NCBI RefSeq assembly: GCF_003937915.1
Contig: NZ_RHUM01000003.1
Span: 345,673 to 409,672, forward strand
Length of the DNA: 64,000 nt
Direction: 5' to 3'
Source of the DNA: Erwinia sp. 198
GTDB taxonomy: Bacteria > Pseudomonadota > Gammaproteobacteria > Enterobacterales > Enterobacteriaceae
In this document: positions 10,897 to 18,823 of the stretch, piece by piece
Layout of the letters: every line of letters begins with the position of its first letter
How positions within the stretch are numbered: the stretch's first letter is position 1
Position numbers and translations under genes: made by a program
Notes under the pieces: model-generated
What the model was told of the DNA's origin: nothing
Databases searched by the model: none
What the model saw: only the letters and a program-made list of their open reading frames with translations

Positions 10897-11790
10897 ATGC
10901 ACATTTTACTCACGGGCGGCACCGGTCTGATCGGCAGCCATCTGATCCCTCGTCTTATATCCCGGGGCGACAGCGTGAGCGTGGTCACGCGCGACGTTGT
11001 CAGCGCACGGCAGAAACTGGGGGAAAAGATTAGCCTGTGGTCCGGGCTGGATCAGCAGCGTAATCTTGACGGCGTGGATGCCGTTATCAACCTGGCCGGC
11101 GAGCCTATCGCCGACAAGCGCTGGACCGAACAGCAAAAGCAGCATCTTTGTGAAAGCCGCTGGCAGATGACCGAAAAGCTGGCCACGCTGATCAATGCCA
11201 GTACGACCCCACCGAAAGTTTTTATCTCCGGTTCGGCCACGGGTTTTTACGGCGATACCGGCGATGTGGCGATCACTGAAGACGATCCCGGTCATGCGGA
11301 ATTTACCCATAAGCTGTGCGCGCACTGGGAAGCGCTGGCGATGGCGGCCGACAGCGACAGAACACGGGTTTGCCTGCTGCGTACCGGCGTCGTGCTGGCT
11401 AAAAACGGCGGCGCACTGAGCAAAATGAAGCTGCCCTTCAAACTGGGCATCGGCGGCCCCCTTGGCAGCGGACAGCAATATATGCCGTGGATCCACCTGG
11501 ACGATATGCTAAACGCGATCCTGTGGCTGCTGGATAACCCGGTTCTGCGCGGACCGTTCAATATGGTTTCACCCTACGCGGTACGCAACGAACAGTTCGC
11601 CGCCATGCTCGGCCACGCGCTGCACCGACCGGCCTTTATGCGTACGCCCGCCAGCGCGATTAAGCTGATGATGGGCGAATCCGCAGTACTGGTGCTGGGC
11701 GGTCAGCGCGTATTGCCGAAGCGGCTGGAAGAGTCAGGCTTCAGCTTTCGCTGGTATCAGCTGGACGAAGCGCTGGCGGACGTGGTGTAA
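10897..11790 (+). CDS. yfcH: TIGR01777-type epimerase/SDR protein YfcH
   Basis: Extended short-chain dehydrogenase-like protein of 297 residues, the E. coli length, with an NAD(P)-binding Rossmann fold. The nucleotide motif TGGTGLIG occupies residues 6-13; the [11 protein letters not shown] segment and the C-terminal DUF1731 domain (ending [14 protein letters not shown]) are typical. The enzymatic role is unknown; family members affect cell division or cell-wall phenotypes in some bacteria. The ATG at 10897 has GAGGAG six bases upstream and aligns with the family start, so the longer frame from 10864 is not used. It converges on hisP with only five bases between the stops. Confidence 0.92.
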   Translation: MHILLTGGTGLIGSHLIPRLISRGDSVSVVTRDVVSARQKLGEKISLWSGLDQQRNLDGVDAVINLAGEPIADKRWTEQQKQHLCESRWQMTEKLATLINASTTPPKVFISGSATGFYGDTGDVAITEDDPGHAEFTHKLCAHWEALAMAADSDRTRVCLLRTGVVLAKNGGALSKMKLPFKLGIGGPLGSGQQYMPWIHLDDMLNAILWLLDNPVLRGPFNMVSPYAVRNEQFAAMLGHALHRPAFMRTPASAIKLMMGESAVLVLGGQRVLPKRLEESGFSFRWYQLDEALADVV

Positions 11791-11795
11791 CGGCC

Positions 11796-12566
11796 CTATT
11801 TCAATGCGCCCGCTAAAAACTGCTGCAGTCGCGGACTTTGCGGCTGGTTAAACAGCACCTCCGGCGGCCCCTGCTCTTCTATCCGGCCCTGATGTAAAAA
11901 AATCACGTGGCTGGAGACGTGGCGGGCGAATTCCATTTCGTGCGTCACTACCACCATGGTTTTGCCCTCTTCCGCCAGCTTTTGCATAATCCGCAGAACT
12001 TCGCCCACCAGTTCCGGATCGAGCGCCGAGGTGGGTTCATCAAACAGCAGCACTTCCGGCTCCATTGCCAGCGCGCGGGCAATGGAAACGCGCTGCTGCT
12101 GGCCGCCGGACAGATGCACCGGATATTTTGCCCGCGCGCGCTCGTCGATGCCGACCTTATCCAGGTAGCGAATGGCCCGCGACTGCGCCTCGGCCCTGCT
12201 CAGGCCCAGCACCTGAATCGGCGCCTCCATCACGTTTTGCAGCACCGTCAGATGGCTCCACAGGTTAAAGTGCTGAAATACCATCGTCAGGCTGGTGCGT
12301 AGCGCCCGCAGCTGCTCTTTATTGGCGACTTTCAGCTGGCCATCGGTGTCGCGCACCAGATTAATCAGCTGATTATTGACGGCAATAGAGCCTTCGCTCG
12401 GCTTCTCCAGAAAATTAATACAGCGCAGAAAAGTGCTTTTCCCCGAGCCGGAAGAACCAATAATGGTGATAACGTCGCCCGCCTTTGCCTGAAGCGAGAC
12501 GCCTTTCAGCACTTCATGATCGCCATAGCGTTTGTGCAGCTCGGTGACGTTTAGTTTATTGGACAT
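11796..12566 (-). CDS. hisP: Histidine/basic amino acid ABC transporter ATPase HisP
   Basis: Cytoplasmic ATPase of 256 residues (E. coli 257) that energises the HisJ-HisQM importer. Walker A is GSSGSGKST, the signature is LSGGQQQR, and Walker B is VLLFDEP, followed by the switch histidine in VVTHEM. The frame opens with an overlapping TTG at 12578, but the ATG at 12566 gives an N-terminus that aligns with the family ([15 protein letters not shown]). The ribosome site is weak in either case, consistent with translational coupling to hisM, whose stop is eight bases upstream. Last gene of hisJQMP. Confidence 0.96.
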   Translation of the reverse strand: MSNKLNVTELHKRYGDHEVLKGVSLQAKAGDVITIIGSSGSGKSTFLRCINFLEKPSEGSIAVNNQLINLVRDTDGQLKVANKEQLRALRTSLTMVFQHFNLWSHLTVLQNVMEAPIQVLGLSRAEAQSRAIRYLDKVGIDERARAKYPVHLSGGQQQRVSIARALAMEPEVLLFDEPTSALDPELVGEVLRIMQKLAEEGKTMVVVTHEMEFARHVSSHVIFLHQGRIEEQGPPEVLFNQPQSPRLQQFLAGALK

Positions 12567-12574
12567 AGATCTAC

Positions 12575-13291
12575 TCAATGGGTCGATGAAGGTTTCATAT
12601 GCGCCAGCCAGCGCTTTTCCGCCCTGCGGAACAGGCTAATCAATACATAAGAGATAATCAGATACAGCACCGCCGCGATGCCGAAGGCAACAAAAGGCCG
12701 ATAGGTGGCGGAGTTGATATCGCGCGCGACCTTCAGCAGGTCGGGCACGGTCGCGGTAAAGGCCAGTGCCGTAGAGTGCAGCATCAAAATCACCTCATTG
12801 CTGTAGGCGGGCAGCGCGATGCGCAGCGCCGAAGGCAGAATAATGCAGCGATAGAGCTTAAACGTAGAGAAGCCGTAGGCGCGCGCCGCCTCGATTTCGC
12901 CATGCGGCACGGCGCGGATGGCGCCAGCGAAAATTTCCGTGGTGTAGGCGCAGGTATTCAGCGTCAGTGCCAGCAGCGTACAGTTCAGGCCGCTGCGGAA
13001 AAAGGTATTAAGCAGATCGTTGCCTTTAACCACCTCCAGCGTATACATACCCGAGTAGAACACCAGCAGCTGGACATACAGCGGCGTGCCGCGAAACAGA
13101 TAGGTAAACAGCCAGACCGGAAAGCGTACGGCCTTAACGGACGACACGCGGGCAATCGCCAGCAGTATCGCCAGACAGCCGCCCAGCGCCACGGAGATAA
13201 TCAGCAGCCAGAGCGTAATCGCCACGCCGGAAAAGCGGTAGCCGTCCGTCCACAGCAGGGCCTTCCAGTATTCCTGCAAAATATCGATCAT
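12575..13291 (-). CDS. hisM: Histidine/basic amino acid ABC permease HisM
   Basis: Inner-membrane permease subunit of 238 residues, the E. coli length, with five predicted helices. It pairs with HisQ to form the translocation path and contacts HisP through the EAA loop, seen here as [18 protein letters not shown]. The frame extends to 13339, but similarity starts at [20 protein letters not shown], and the ATG overlaps the hisQ stop by four bases. That overlap fixes the start at 13291 and indicates coupled translation giving matched permease subunits. Confidence 0.96.
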   Translation of the reverse strand: MIDILQEYWKALLWTDGYRFSGVAITLWLLIISVALGGCLAILLAIARVSSVKAVRFPVWLFTYLFRGTPLYVQLLVFYSGMYTLEVVKGNDLLNTFFRSGLNCTLLALTLNTCAYTTEIFAGAIRAVPHGEIEAARAYGFSTFKLYRCIILPSALRIALPAYSNEVILMLHSTALAFTATVPDLLKVARDINSATYRPFVAFGIAAVLYLIISYVLISLFRRAEKRWLAHMKPSSTH

Positions 13292-13974
13292 AAGTCCGCC
13301 CTTTTCACGCCCACGGAGTAGCGGCGCGCAAGCCACCACAGCACACCGTTAGAAAGCGTGGTGAAAATCAGGTAAACCACGCCGGCGACGATGGCGAAAT
13401 AAAACGGCTGCCAGGTGCTTTTGCCCGCCAGCTGCGTGGCTTTCACCACATCCTCCAGCCCCAGCAGCGACACCAGCGCGGTCGCCTTAAGGATCACCTG
13501 CCAGTTATTGCCGATGCCGGGCAGCGCATAGCGCATCATCGCCGGGAACAGGATGCGGCGGAACGTTTGCGACGCGGTAAAACCGAACGCGGTGGCCGCT
13601 TCGATTTGCCCTTTCGACACGGCCATAAAGGCGCCGCGAAACGTTTCCGTGAAATAGGCGCCATAGATAAAACCCAGCGTAATAATACCCGCCGTCATCG
13701 GATCGATATCAAACTGGCTGAGCCCCATCAGTTCGGTAACCTGATTAAGCGCGATTTGCAGCCCGTAGAAAATCAGCAGCATCAGCACCAGATCCGGCAC
13801 GCCGCGGATCAGCGTGGTGTAGCCTTCAAACAGTATCGCCAGCGGGCGACGGCCGGAGAGCTTTGCGCCCGCGCCAATAAGACCCAACACTACCGAAAGC
13901 AGTACCGAACAGAGCGCCAGCTCCAGCGTCACCATCGCGCCTTTGAAAATGATTGCAGAGTAGCCATACAGCAT
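13288..13974 (-). CDS. hisQ: Histidine/basic amino acid ABC permease HisQ
   Basis: Inner-membrane permease subunit of 228 residues, identical in length to E. coli HisQ. Five helices are predicted, and the EAA loop QIEAATAFGFTASQTFRR (about residues 130-147) docks on HisP. Other family blocks are TLIRGVPDLVLMLLIFYG and GNNWQVILKATALVSLLGL. It follows hisJ after 86 bases that can fold into a branched stem structure, which probably lowers permease expression relative to the binding protein. Confidence 0.96.
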   Translation of the reverse strand: MLYGYSAIIFKGAMVTLELALCSVLLSVVLGLIGAGAKLSGRRPLAILFEGYTTLIRGVPDLVLMLLIFYGLQIALNQVTELMGLSQFDIDPMTAGIITLGFIYGAYFTETFRGAFMAVSKGQIEAATAFGFTASQTFRRILFPAMMRYALPGIGNNWQVILKATALVSLLGLEDVVKATQLAGKSTWQPFYFAIVAGVVYLIFTTLSNGVLWWLARRYSVGVKRADL

Positions 13975-13983
13975 AAGCAGTTT

Positions 13984-14055
13984 CCTGTCTGATTTAAGGC
14001 GTTTGCCCCAATGCCGGGGGCAAATCGGGGGCCGTCAGCGCCGCCCCCTGACAGG
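13984..14055 (-). other. Branched stem-loop in the hisJ-hisQ gap
   Basis: An outer stem (CCTGTC at 13984-13989 with GACAGG at 14050-14055) encloses two GC-rich hairpins: TTGCCCC/GGGGCAA (14003-14023) and GGGGGC/GCCCCC (14027-14048). In E. coli the same gap carries a REP element that stabilises hisJ mRNA and lowers downstream expression; the same role is inferred. Confidence 0.6.
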
Positions 14056-14060
14056 TTTTC

Positions 14061-14840
14061 TTAGCCGCCGTAGACGTCAAAGTTAAAATATTTTTTCGCC
14101 AGCTTGTCATAGGTGCCGTCCTGGCGCATCGCCGCCACGGCTTTATCGATAGCGGCTTTCAGCTCGGTGCTTTCTTTCGGCAGCCCCATACCTGTGCCAA
14201 CGCCAAAGATTTTTTCGTCCTTCACTGCCGGGCCGGCAAAAGCGTAATCTTTACCAACAGGCTGCTTGAGGAAGCCTTCACTGGCGGCCACTTCATCCTG
14301 AAACGCGGCGTCGATACGTCCCGCCGTCAGATCCTGATAAACCAAATCCTGATTGGCGTAAGGCGTTACGGTTACGCCCTGCGTGCGCCAGTACTGGTTG
14401 GCATAGGTTTCCTGCGTCGTACCCTGAAGCAAACCAATAGTTTTGCCTTTCAGCGACGCCACGGTCGGTTCGATTTTGGAGCCTTTAGGGGCGATCAGAC
14501 GAGCGTTGGCGGCATAAAGTTTTTCAGAGAAGGCGATCTCCTGCTGACGCTTTTCGGTAATAGACAGCGAAGAAATAATCGCATCGATTTTTTTCGCCTT
14601 CAGCGACGGGATCAGCGCGTCGAAATCGCTTTCGACGAAGGTACACTTCGTTTCCATACGCTTACAGATCTCGTTGGCAAGGTCGATATCAAAGCCCACC
14701 AGCTCGCCCTGCGCGTTTTTGGATTCAAACGGCGCGTAGGTTGGATCGGTGCCGATACGCAGCGTTTTCGGCGCGGCGGCCAGCGCGCTACCGGCAGAGA
14801 ACGCCAGCAGCAGAGAAAGAGCCATCACCTGCTTCTTCAT
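14061..14840 (-). CDS. hisJ: HisJ/ArgT-family periplasmic binding protein
   Basis: Periplasmic solute-binding protein of 259 residues with a signal peptide (about residues 1-21, hydrophobic [16 protein letters not shown]) that delivers substrate to HisQMP. Family residues of the pocket are visible, including SSLSIT and KRQQEIAF. The sequence mixes features: [10 protein letters not shown] and [11 protein letters not shown] resemble HisJ, while [16 protein letters not shown] and RQDGTYDK resemble ArgT. The residue before the DAL triplet, leucine in HisJ and phenylalanine in ArgT by my recollection, is phenylalanine here, which suggests preference for Lys/Arg/Orn as well as His. No second binding-protein gene lies between it and ubiX, unlike E. 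coli. A sigma-54-type promoter and an NtrC-like site lie upstream. Confidence 0.93.
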   Translation of the reverse strand: MKKQVMALSLLLAFSAGSALAAAPKTLRIGTDPTYAPFESKNAQGELVGFDIDLANEICKRMETKCTFVESDFDALIPSLKAKKIDAIISSLSITEKRQQEIAFSEKLYAANARLIAPKGSKIEPTVASLKGKTIGLLQGTTQETYANQYWRTQGVTVTPYANQDLVYQDLTAGRIDAAFQDEVAASEGFLKQPVGKDYAFAGPAVKDEKIFGVGTGMGLPKESTELKAAIDKAVAAMRQDGTYDKLAKKYFNFDVYGG

Positions 14841-14889
14841 AGATTATCCTCAGAGTCACTTTTATTATGGATGGGCCAGCGTAAAGACG

Positions 14890-14905
14890 TGCAGCTTTCA
14901 TGCCA
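14890..14905 (-). promoter_or_regulatory. Candidate sigma-54 promoter of hisJ
   Basis: On the minus strand TGGCATGAAAGCTGCA has the invariant GG and GC exactly ten bases apart and matches 10 of 12 defined positions of TGGCACG-N4-TTGCA. A start about 12 bases downstream of GC would leave a 40-base leader before the hisJ ATG. This is the promoter type known for Salmonella/E. coli argT. Confidence 0.65.
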
Positions 14906-14994
14906 TCTTTACCAGAGGGTCAAGGAAGCGCACCGGCGCATGGAGAAGTTAAAAAAACGCGACCCGACAGCAGGATTATGGAAGAAGAATGCCT

Positions 14995-15024
14995 CGCTTT
15001 GGTGCATTTTTTGCACGCAAAGCG
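14995..15024. repeat. Strong inverted repeat upstream of hisJ
   Basis: CGCTTTG-GTGCA and TGCAC-G-CAAAGCG pair over 12 bases with one bulge around five Ts. It lies about 90 bases above the candidate sigma-54 promoter and 46 bases after ubiX. The half-site order is the reverse of an NtrC site. On the + strand it is followed by TTTTT, so it could also terminate antisense transcription. Confidence 0.55.
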
Positions 15025-15040
15025 TTTTTATGAGAGCAGG

Positions 15041-15057
15041 CGCACCAAAAAAGCGCA
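15041..15057 (-). promoter_or_regulatory. Candidate NtrC (GlnG) enhancer site
   Basis: Minus-strand TGCGCTTTTTTGGTGCG matches the NtrC pattern TGCACY-N5-RGTGCA at 10 of 12 positions. It lies about 136 bases above the candidate sigma-54 promoter of hisJ, the usual enhancer distance. Confidence 0.5.
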
Positions 15058-15069
15058 GGAGACAGGCGT

Positions 15070-15639
15070 CTATGCACCCTGCCAGCGCGTGAAAAGATCG
15101 TTATCCAGCTCGATATCAAACTGATCCAGCACCCGGTTGACCGTCTGGTCAACGATGGCCATGACGTTTTCAGGGCGATGATAGAAGGCCGGGACGGGCG
15201 GCATGATAATCGCGCCCAGCTCCGCCGCCGTGGTCATCATCCGCAAATGTCCCAGATGCAGCGGCGTTTCCCGCACGCAGAGCACCAGGCGACGACGCTC
15301 TTTCAGGATCACGTCGGCCGCACGCGTCAGCAGACCGTCGCTGTAGCTGTGGACAATGCCGGACAGCGTTTTCATCGAACAGGGCAGGATAGCCATTCCG
15401 TCGGTTTTAAACGATCCGGAAGAGATACTGGCGGCGATATCCCGCACGTCATGCACCACATCCGCCATCGCCTGCACGTCGCGCACGGAATAGTCGCTTT
15501 CCAGCGCCAGCGTCTGGCGCGCGGCCTGGCTCATCACCAGATGCGTTTCCACCCCGTCGACCTGTTGCAGTATCTGGAGCGTGCGAATACCGTAAATTAC
15601 GCCGCTGGCGCCCGAAATGCCGATGATAAGTCGTTTCAT
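15070..15639 (-). CDS. ubiX: Flavin prenyltransferase UbiX
   Basis: Enzyme of 189 residues, the E. coli length, that attaches a dimethylallyl group to FMN to make the prenyl-FMN cofactor needed by the UbiD decarboxylase in ubiquinone synthesis. The flavin-binding start RLIIGISGASGVIYG, the SISSGSF segment and the ending ETPLHLGHLRMM...MPPVPAFYHRP match the family. The frame is open to 15702, but the family start is the ATG at 15639, preceded by AAGGA. It lies downstream of purF with an 87-base gap containing a hairpin, the same neighbourhood as in E. coli. Confidence 0.96.
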   Translation of the reverse strand: MKRLIIGISGASGVIYGIRTLQILQQVDGVETHLVMSQAARQTLALESDYSVRDVQAMADVVHDVRDIAASISSGSFKTDGMAILPCSMKTLSGIVHSYSDGLLTRAADVILKERRRLVLCVRETPLHLGHLRMMTTAAELGAIIMPPVPAFYHRPENVMAIVDQTVNRVLDQFDIELDNDLFTRWQGA

Positions 15640-15662
15640 AATAATCCTTAACCTTCCTGAGG

Positions 15663-15685
15663 CCGGCCCCAAAAAAATGGGCCGG
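15663..15685 (-). repeat. Inverted repeat between purF and ubiX
   Basis: CCGGCCC and GGGCCGG pair around a nine-base loop containing seven As (Ts on the transcript strand). It may attenuate purF read-through into ubiX, but the T-tract is inside the loop, so it is not a classic terminator. Confidence 0.45.
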
Positions 15686-15726
15686 AATAGCTTCCGACCC
15701 ATGATACCAGGAAAGCAGCGAGCGCA

Positions 15727-17244
15727 TCAGCCCTCGTTGTGCATTTCCAGGTTTTCGACCTCGTTCTGGCGCGCCAGCGCTTTCGCATCGTCGTTGCGCA
15801 GCGACTGGATATGCTCCAGATAGCGCTGATCGACATCTTTCGTCACGTAGACTCCGTTAAACACCGAACATTCAAACTGGGCGATATCCGGATTTTCTTC
15901 GCGCACCGCCTCAATCAGATCGTCCAGGTCCTGGAAAATCAGCGCATCGGCTTTGATCAGCTTGCAAATCTCGTCCACTTCCCGCCCATGCGCAATCAGC
16001 TCGGTCGCGCTTGGCATATCAATGCCGTAGACGTTTGGGAAACGGATTTCCGGCGCGGCGGAAGCCAGATAGACTTTTTTCGCCCCGGCTTCGCGCGCCA
16101 TTTCGATAATCTGTTCCGACGTGGTGCCGCGCACGATGGAATCATCCACCAGCAGCACGTTCTTACCGCGGAACTCCGCGCGGTTGGCGTTCAGCTTGCG
16201 GCGAACCGCGCTGCGGCGCTGGTGCTGGCCCGGCATAATAAAGGTGCGGCCCACGTAGCGGTTTTTCACAAACCCCTGACGGTAGGGCTTGTCCAGAATG
16301 CGCGCCATCTCCAGCGCGATATCGCAGGAGGTTTCCGGGATCGGGATCACCACGTCGATATCCAGGTCTTCCCATTCGCGGGCGATTTTTTCGCCCAGCT
16401 TGGTGCCCATGCGCACGCGGGCGCTGTATACGGAAATTTTGTCCAGGAAGGAATCCGGGCGGGCAAAATAGACGTATTCGAACAGGCACGGATTGCATTT
16501 AGGGTTTTCCGCGCACTGACGGGTGAACAGCTGCCCTTTCTCGGTGACGTAAACCGCTTCGCCCGGCGCCACGTCGCGCAGGAACTCAAAGCCCAGCGTA
16601 TCCAGCGCCACGCTTTCGGAAGCCACCATATACTCGCTGCGGCCGTCCTTCATGGCGCGCTTGCCGATAACCAGCGGACGGATGCCGTTGGGATCGCGGA
16701 AGGCGACCAGGCCGTGGCCGATAATCATCGCTACGCAGGCATAAGCGCCGCGCACGTGCTGGTGCACCGCCGCCACCGCCGCGAAGATGTTCTCCGCTTC
16801 CAGCGGATAGTGCTGAAAACGATCCAGCTCGGTGGCGAAAATATTCAGCAGAATTTCCGAATCGGAAGTGGTGTTAACGTGACGGCGGCCGCTTTCAAAC
16901 AGCTGCTTGCGCAGCTCATGGGCGTTGGTCAGGTTACCGTTGTGCGCAAGCGTAATGCCGTAAGGCGAGTTAACGTAGAAGGGCTGCGCCTCAGAAGCGC
17001 TGGAGCTTCCGGCGGTCGGGTAGCGGACGTGGCCGATGCCCATATTGCCCTGCAAACGCTGCATATGGCGGGCTTCAAAAACATCGCTCACCAGGCCGTT
17101 TGCTTTACGCAGGCGGAAGCAGTTCAGGGCATCAATGGTAACGATGCCTGCGGCATCCTGGCCACGGTGCTGCAGCACCGTTAACGCATCATAAATCGAC
17201 TGGTTGACCGGCATAAAACCGGCGATCCCGACAATACCGCACAT
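15727..17244 (-). CDS. purF: Amidophosphoribosyltransferase PurF
   Basis: First committed enzyme of purine synthesis, 505 residues (E. coli 505). It moves ammonia from glutamine to PRPP, giving phosphoribosylamine. C2 follows the start methionine in [10 protein letters not shown] and is the N-terminal nucleophile; the glutaminase domain runs to about 235. The phosphoribosyltransferase domain carries the PRPP motif [14 protein letters not shown] (near residue 365). This is the short enteric form without a propeptide. It follows cvpA at 36 bases and should share the PurR-controlled promoter upstream of cvpA. Confidence 0.97.
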   Translation of the reverse strand: MCGIVGIAGFMPVNQSIYDALTVLQHRGQDAAGIVTIDALNCFRLRKANGLVSDVFEARHMQRLQGNMGIGHVRYPTAGSSSASEAQPFYVNSPYGITLAHNGNLTNAHELRKQLFESGRRHVNTTSDSEILLNIFATELDRFQHYPLEAENIFAAVAAVHQHVRGAYACVAMIIGHGLVAFRDPNGIRPLVIGKRAMKDGRSEYMVASESVALDTLGFEFLRDVAPGEAVYVTEKGQLFTRQCAENPKCNPCLFEYVYFARPDSFLDKISVYSARVRMGTKLGEKIAREWEDLDIDVVIPIPETSCDIALEMARILDKPYRQGFVKNRYVGRTFIMPGQHQRRSAVRRKLNANRAEFRGKNVLLVDDSIVRGTTSEQIIEMAREAGAKKVYLASAAPEIRFPNVYGIDMPSATELIAHGREVDEICKLIKADALIFQDLDDLIEAVREENPDIAQFECSVFNGVYVTKDVDQRYLEHIQSLRNDDAKALARQNEVENLEMHNEG

Positions 17245-17280
17245 GTGGTCATTTCCTCATAAGCCGCAACCCCGGCTCAA

Positions 17281-17766
17281 TTACCGGGGTAAAAAACTCG
17301 ACGTGCTTTTCAGGTAGTCAAAAAACCACCTGATAATATAGCTAAACTGGGGAATCAGCTGGGACTGCTGCCAGTCCGGGCTTTTGGAAAAGCCGGTGAA
17401 GGTATCAAGGAAAAACAGCATGGCCGACACAATCAGTACGCCGCGTAATGCCCCGAAACAGACTCCCAGCACCCTGTCGGTTCCCGACAGGCCGGTTTTT
17501 TCAACCAGCGAACCAATCACATAGTTGACTATCGCGCCGACAATCAGCGTGGCGATAAACAATGCCGCGATGGCGATTCCATTTCGAACCAGTTCGTCTT
17601 CAAAACCTGTGAACCAGACAGCAAGGAAGGAGTAATAATGACTGGCGACAAAAAATGCGCAACCCCAGGTGACGAGCGAAAGTGCTTCCCGAACGAACCC
17701 GCGGATCAGGCTGACAAGAGCCGAAAAACCAATAACCGCAATAATGACGTAATCTATCCAGACCAT
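17281..17766 (-). CDS. cvpA: Colicin V production protein CvpA
   Basis: Inner-membrane protein of 161 residues (E. coli 162) with four predicted helices at about residues 5-22, 28-47, 64-84 and 103-122. It is required for colicin V production in E. coli and supports envelope resistance to bile salts; the molecular activity is unknown. Family blocks LIRGFVREALSLVTWG and GTDRVLGVCFGALRG are intact. It is the first gene of cvpA-purF. GGAAGAG precedes the ATG, and a PurR box lies 113-128 bases upstream. Confidence 0.95.
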   Translation of the reverse strand: MVWIDYVIIAVIGFSALVSLIRGFVREALSLVTWGCAFFVASHYYSFLAVWFTGFEDELVRNGIAIAALFIATLIVGAIVNYVIGSLVEKTGLSGTDRVLGVCFGALRGVLIVSAMLFFLDTFTGFSKSPDWQQSQLIPQFSYIIRWFFDYLKSTSSFLPR

Positions 17767-18103
17767 GAACTCTTCCAGCGACTGTGCCTCTGATCAGGCT
17801 GCGTCCCTCTGCTGTCTGCCGCGTCGGCACGGGCAGCACAGGGACACAACCTGAGTTCGGGGCGAATTCTAACAGAAAAAGAAAACGTTTGCGTAGCTTT
17901 TCCTTAACCGTCCTGACGAAAACCGGGCGTGAAAAAAACCAGCGCAAAACCTGCCAGGATAACGGGAAAACAGGCTGGCCGACTCGCCCCGGCAACTGTT
18001 TGATTTACTTTATTTTACGGGCCGCCGCCTCGCCTGAAACGGCACGGCGACAGCCCGACTTCAGCGCCTGAAAGGCGTCGGCTCTTGCTGCGATAGCAAC
18101 AGC
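17767..18103. promoter_or_regulatory. dedD-cvpA intergenic region
   Basis: These 337 bases hold the cvpA-purF promoter and its PurR box (17879-17894). The half nearer dedD (17990-18100) has several short GC-rich inverted segments but no clear terminator. No coding frame with family likeness is present. Confidence 0.55.
17879..17894 (-). promoter_or_regulatory. PurR operator
   Basis: AAGAAAACGTTTGCGT matches the 16-base PurR palindrome ACGCAAACGTTTGCGT at 14 positions. It lies upstream of cvpA-purF, the known location of PurR control in E. coli. Confidence 0.85.
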
Positions 18104-18823
18104 CTAACGTGCGCTATAAGGCTTCACCACGCCGCTCAGTCCGGAGATGCCTTTCAGCTCGCCCACGGCGGCCTGCATCTTCGCTTTTGAAGCGTCCGGC
18201 CCGACGTAAACGCGGGTAATCTGACCCTGTACAGGCGTGGACGGCACCGTAAAGGCGCGATAGCCGGAAAGACGCAGCGAGGCGACGATTTCGTTAACCT
18301 TCGCGGCGTTCTTCAACGCGCCCAGCTGCACGACCCACGCCTGGCCTGCCGGCGCGCTCTCCTGCTGTACGGGCTTCGGCTCCGGTTTCGACTCAGGCCT
18401 GGTTTCCGGCTTCGCTACCGGCCTGGGCTCTGCCTTCGGCTTCTCTACGGGTTTTGGCTGCGCTTTCGGTTTCTCGACCGGTTTTTCCGTCACCACATGA
18501 CTTACCGGCGGCGGTGACACCACGGTCGGCTGGTTGCCCGCCTGCGGCGCGGTAGAGCCGCTTTCAGCCTGCGAGGTATTTTCACTGGTCTGGCCCGCTA
18601 TCGCCGTGCCTGCGCCTTCCGGCGGCTGGGCTGGCAGCGACTGCGTGACCGGCGGCACCATCTCCGTTTCCTGCTGATCGCCAGGCTTGGGCACCAGCGG
18701 GATCGCGGCGAACTCTTCCTTATAGTGCTTTTTCTTACCGTCCAGCAGGCCCGGCAGCACGATAACGCCCAGCGCCACGATGATCACCGTTCCTACCAAA
18801 CGATTTTGAAACTTACTTGCCAC
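18104..18823 (-). CDS. dedD: Septal SPOR-domain protein DedD
   Basis: Single-pass inner-membrane division protein of 239 residues (E. coli 220). A short cytoplasmic start (ASKFQNRLVG) and helix at about 8-26 are followed by a proline/lysine/glutamate-rich periplasmic linker and a C-terminal SPOR domain (about 160-239, from AWVVQLGALKNAAKVNEIV) that binds denuded septal glycan. The linker carries near-repeats of KPVEKPKA, which explains the extra length. Both GTG at 18829 and GTG at 18823 are possible; GGAG is better spaced for 18823, and that start aligns with E. coli. The gene start overlaps the folC end by 11 bases. Confidence 0.92.
   Translation of the reverse strand: MASKFQNRLVGTVIIVALGVIVLPGLLDGKKKHYKEEFAAIPLVPKPGDQQETEMVPPVTQSLPAQPPEGAGTAIAGQTSENTSQAESGSTAPQAGNQPTVVSPPPVSHVVTEKPVEKPKAQPKPVEKPKAEPRPVAKPETRPESKPEPKPVQQESAPAGQAWVVQLGALKNAAKVNEIVASLRLSGYRAFTVPSTPVQGQITRVYVGPDASKAKMQAAVGELKGISGLSGVVKPYSAR

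Noticed and set aside
14995..15024. NtrC site in the inverted repeat upstream of hisJ
   Set aside because: The half-sites are in the order GTGCA-N5-TGCAC, the reverse of the TGCAC-N-GTGCA order needed for NtrC; only 15041-15057 has the right order.
15739..17184. 481-codon open frame on the + strand
   Set aside because: It lies exactly opposite purF. Its histidine/arginine-rich translation has no family likeness and arises from GC-rich codon use on the other strand.
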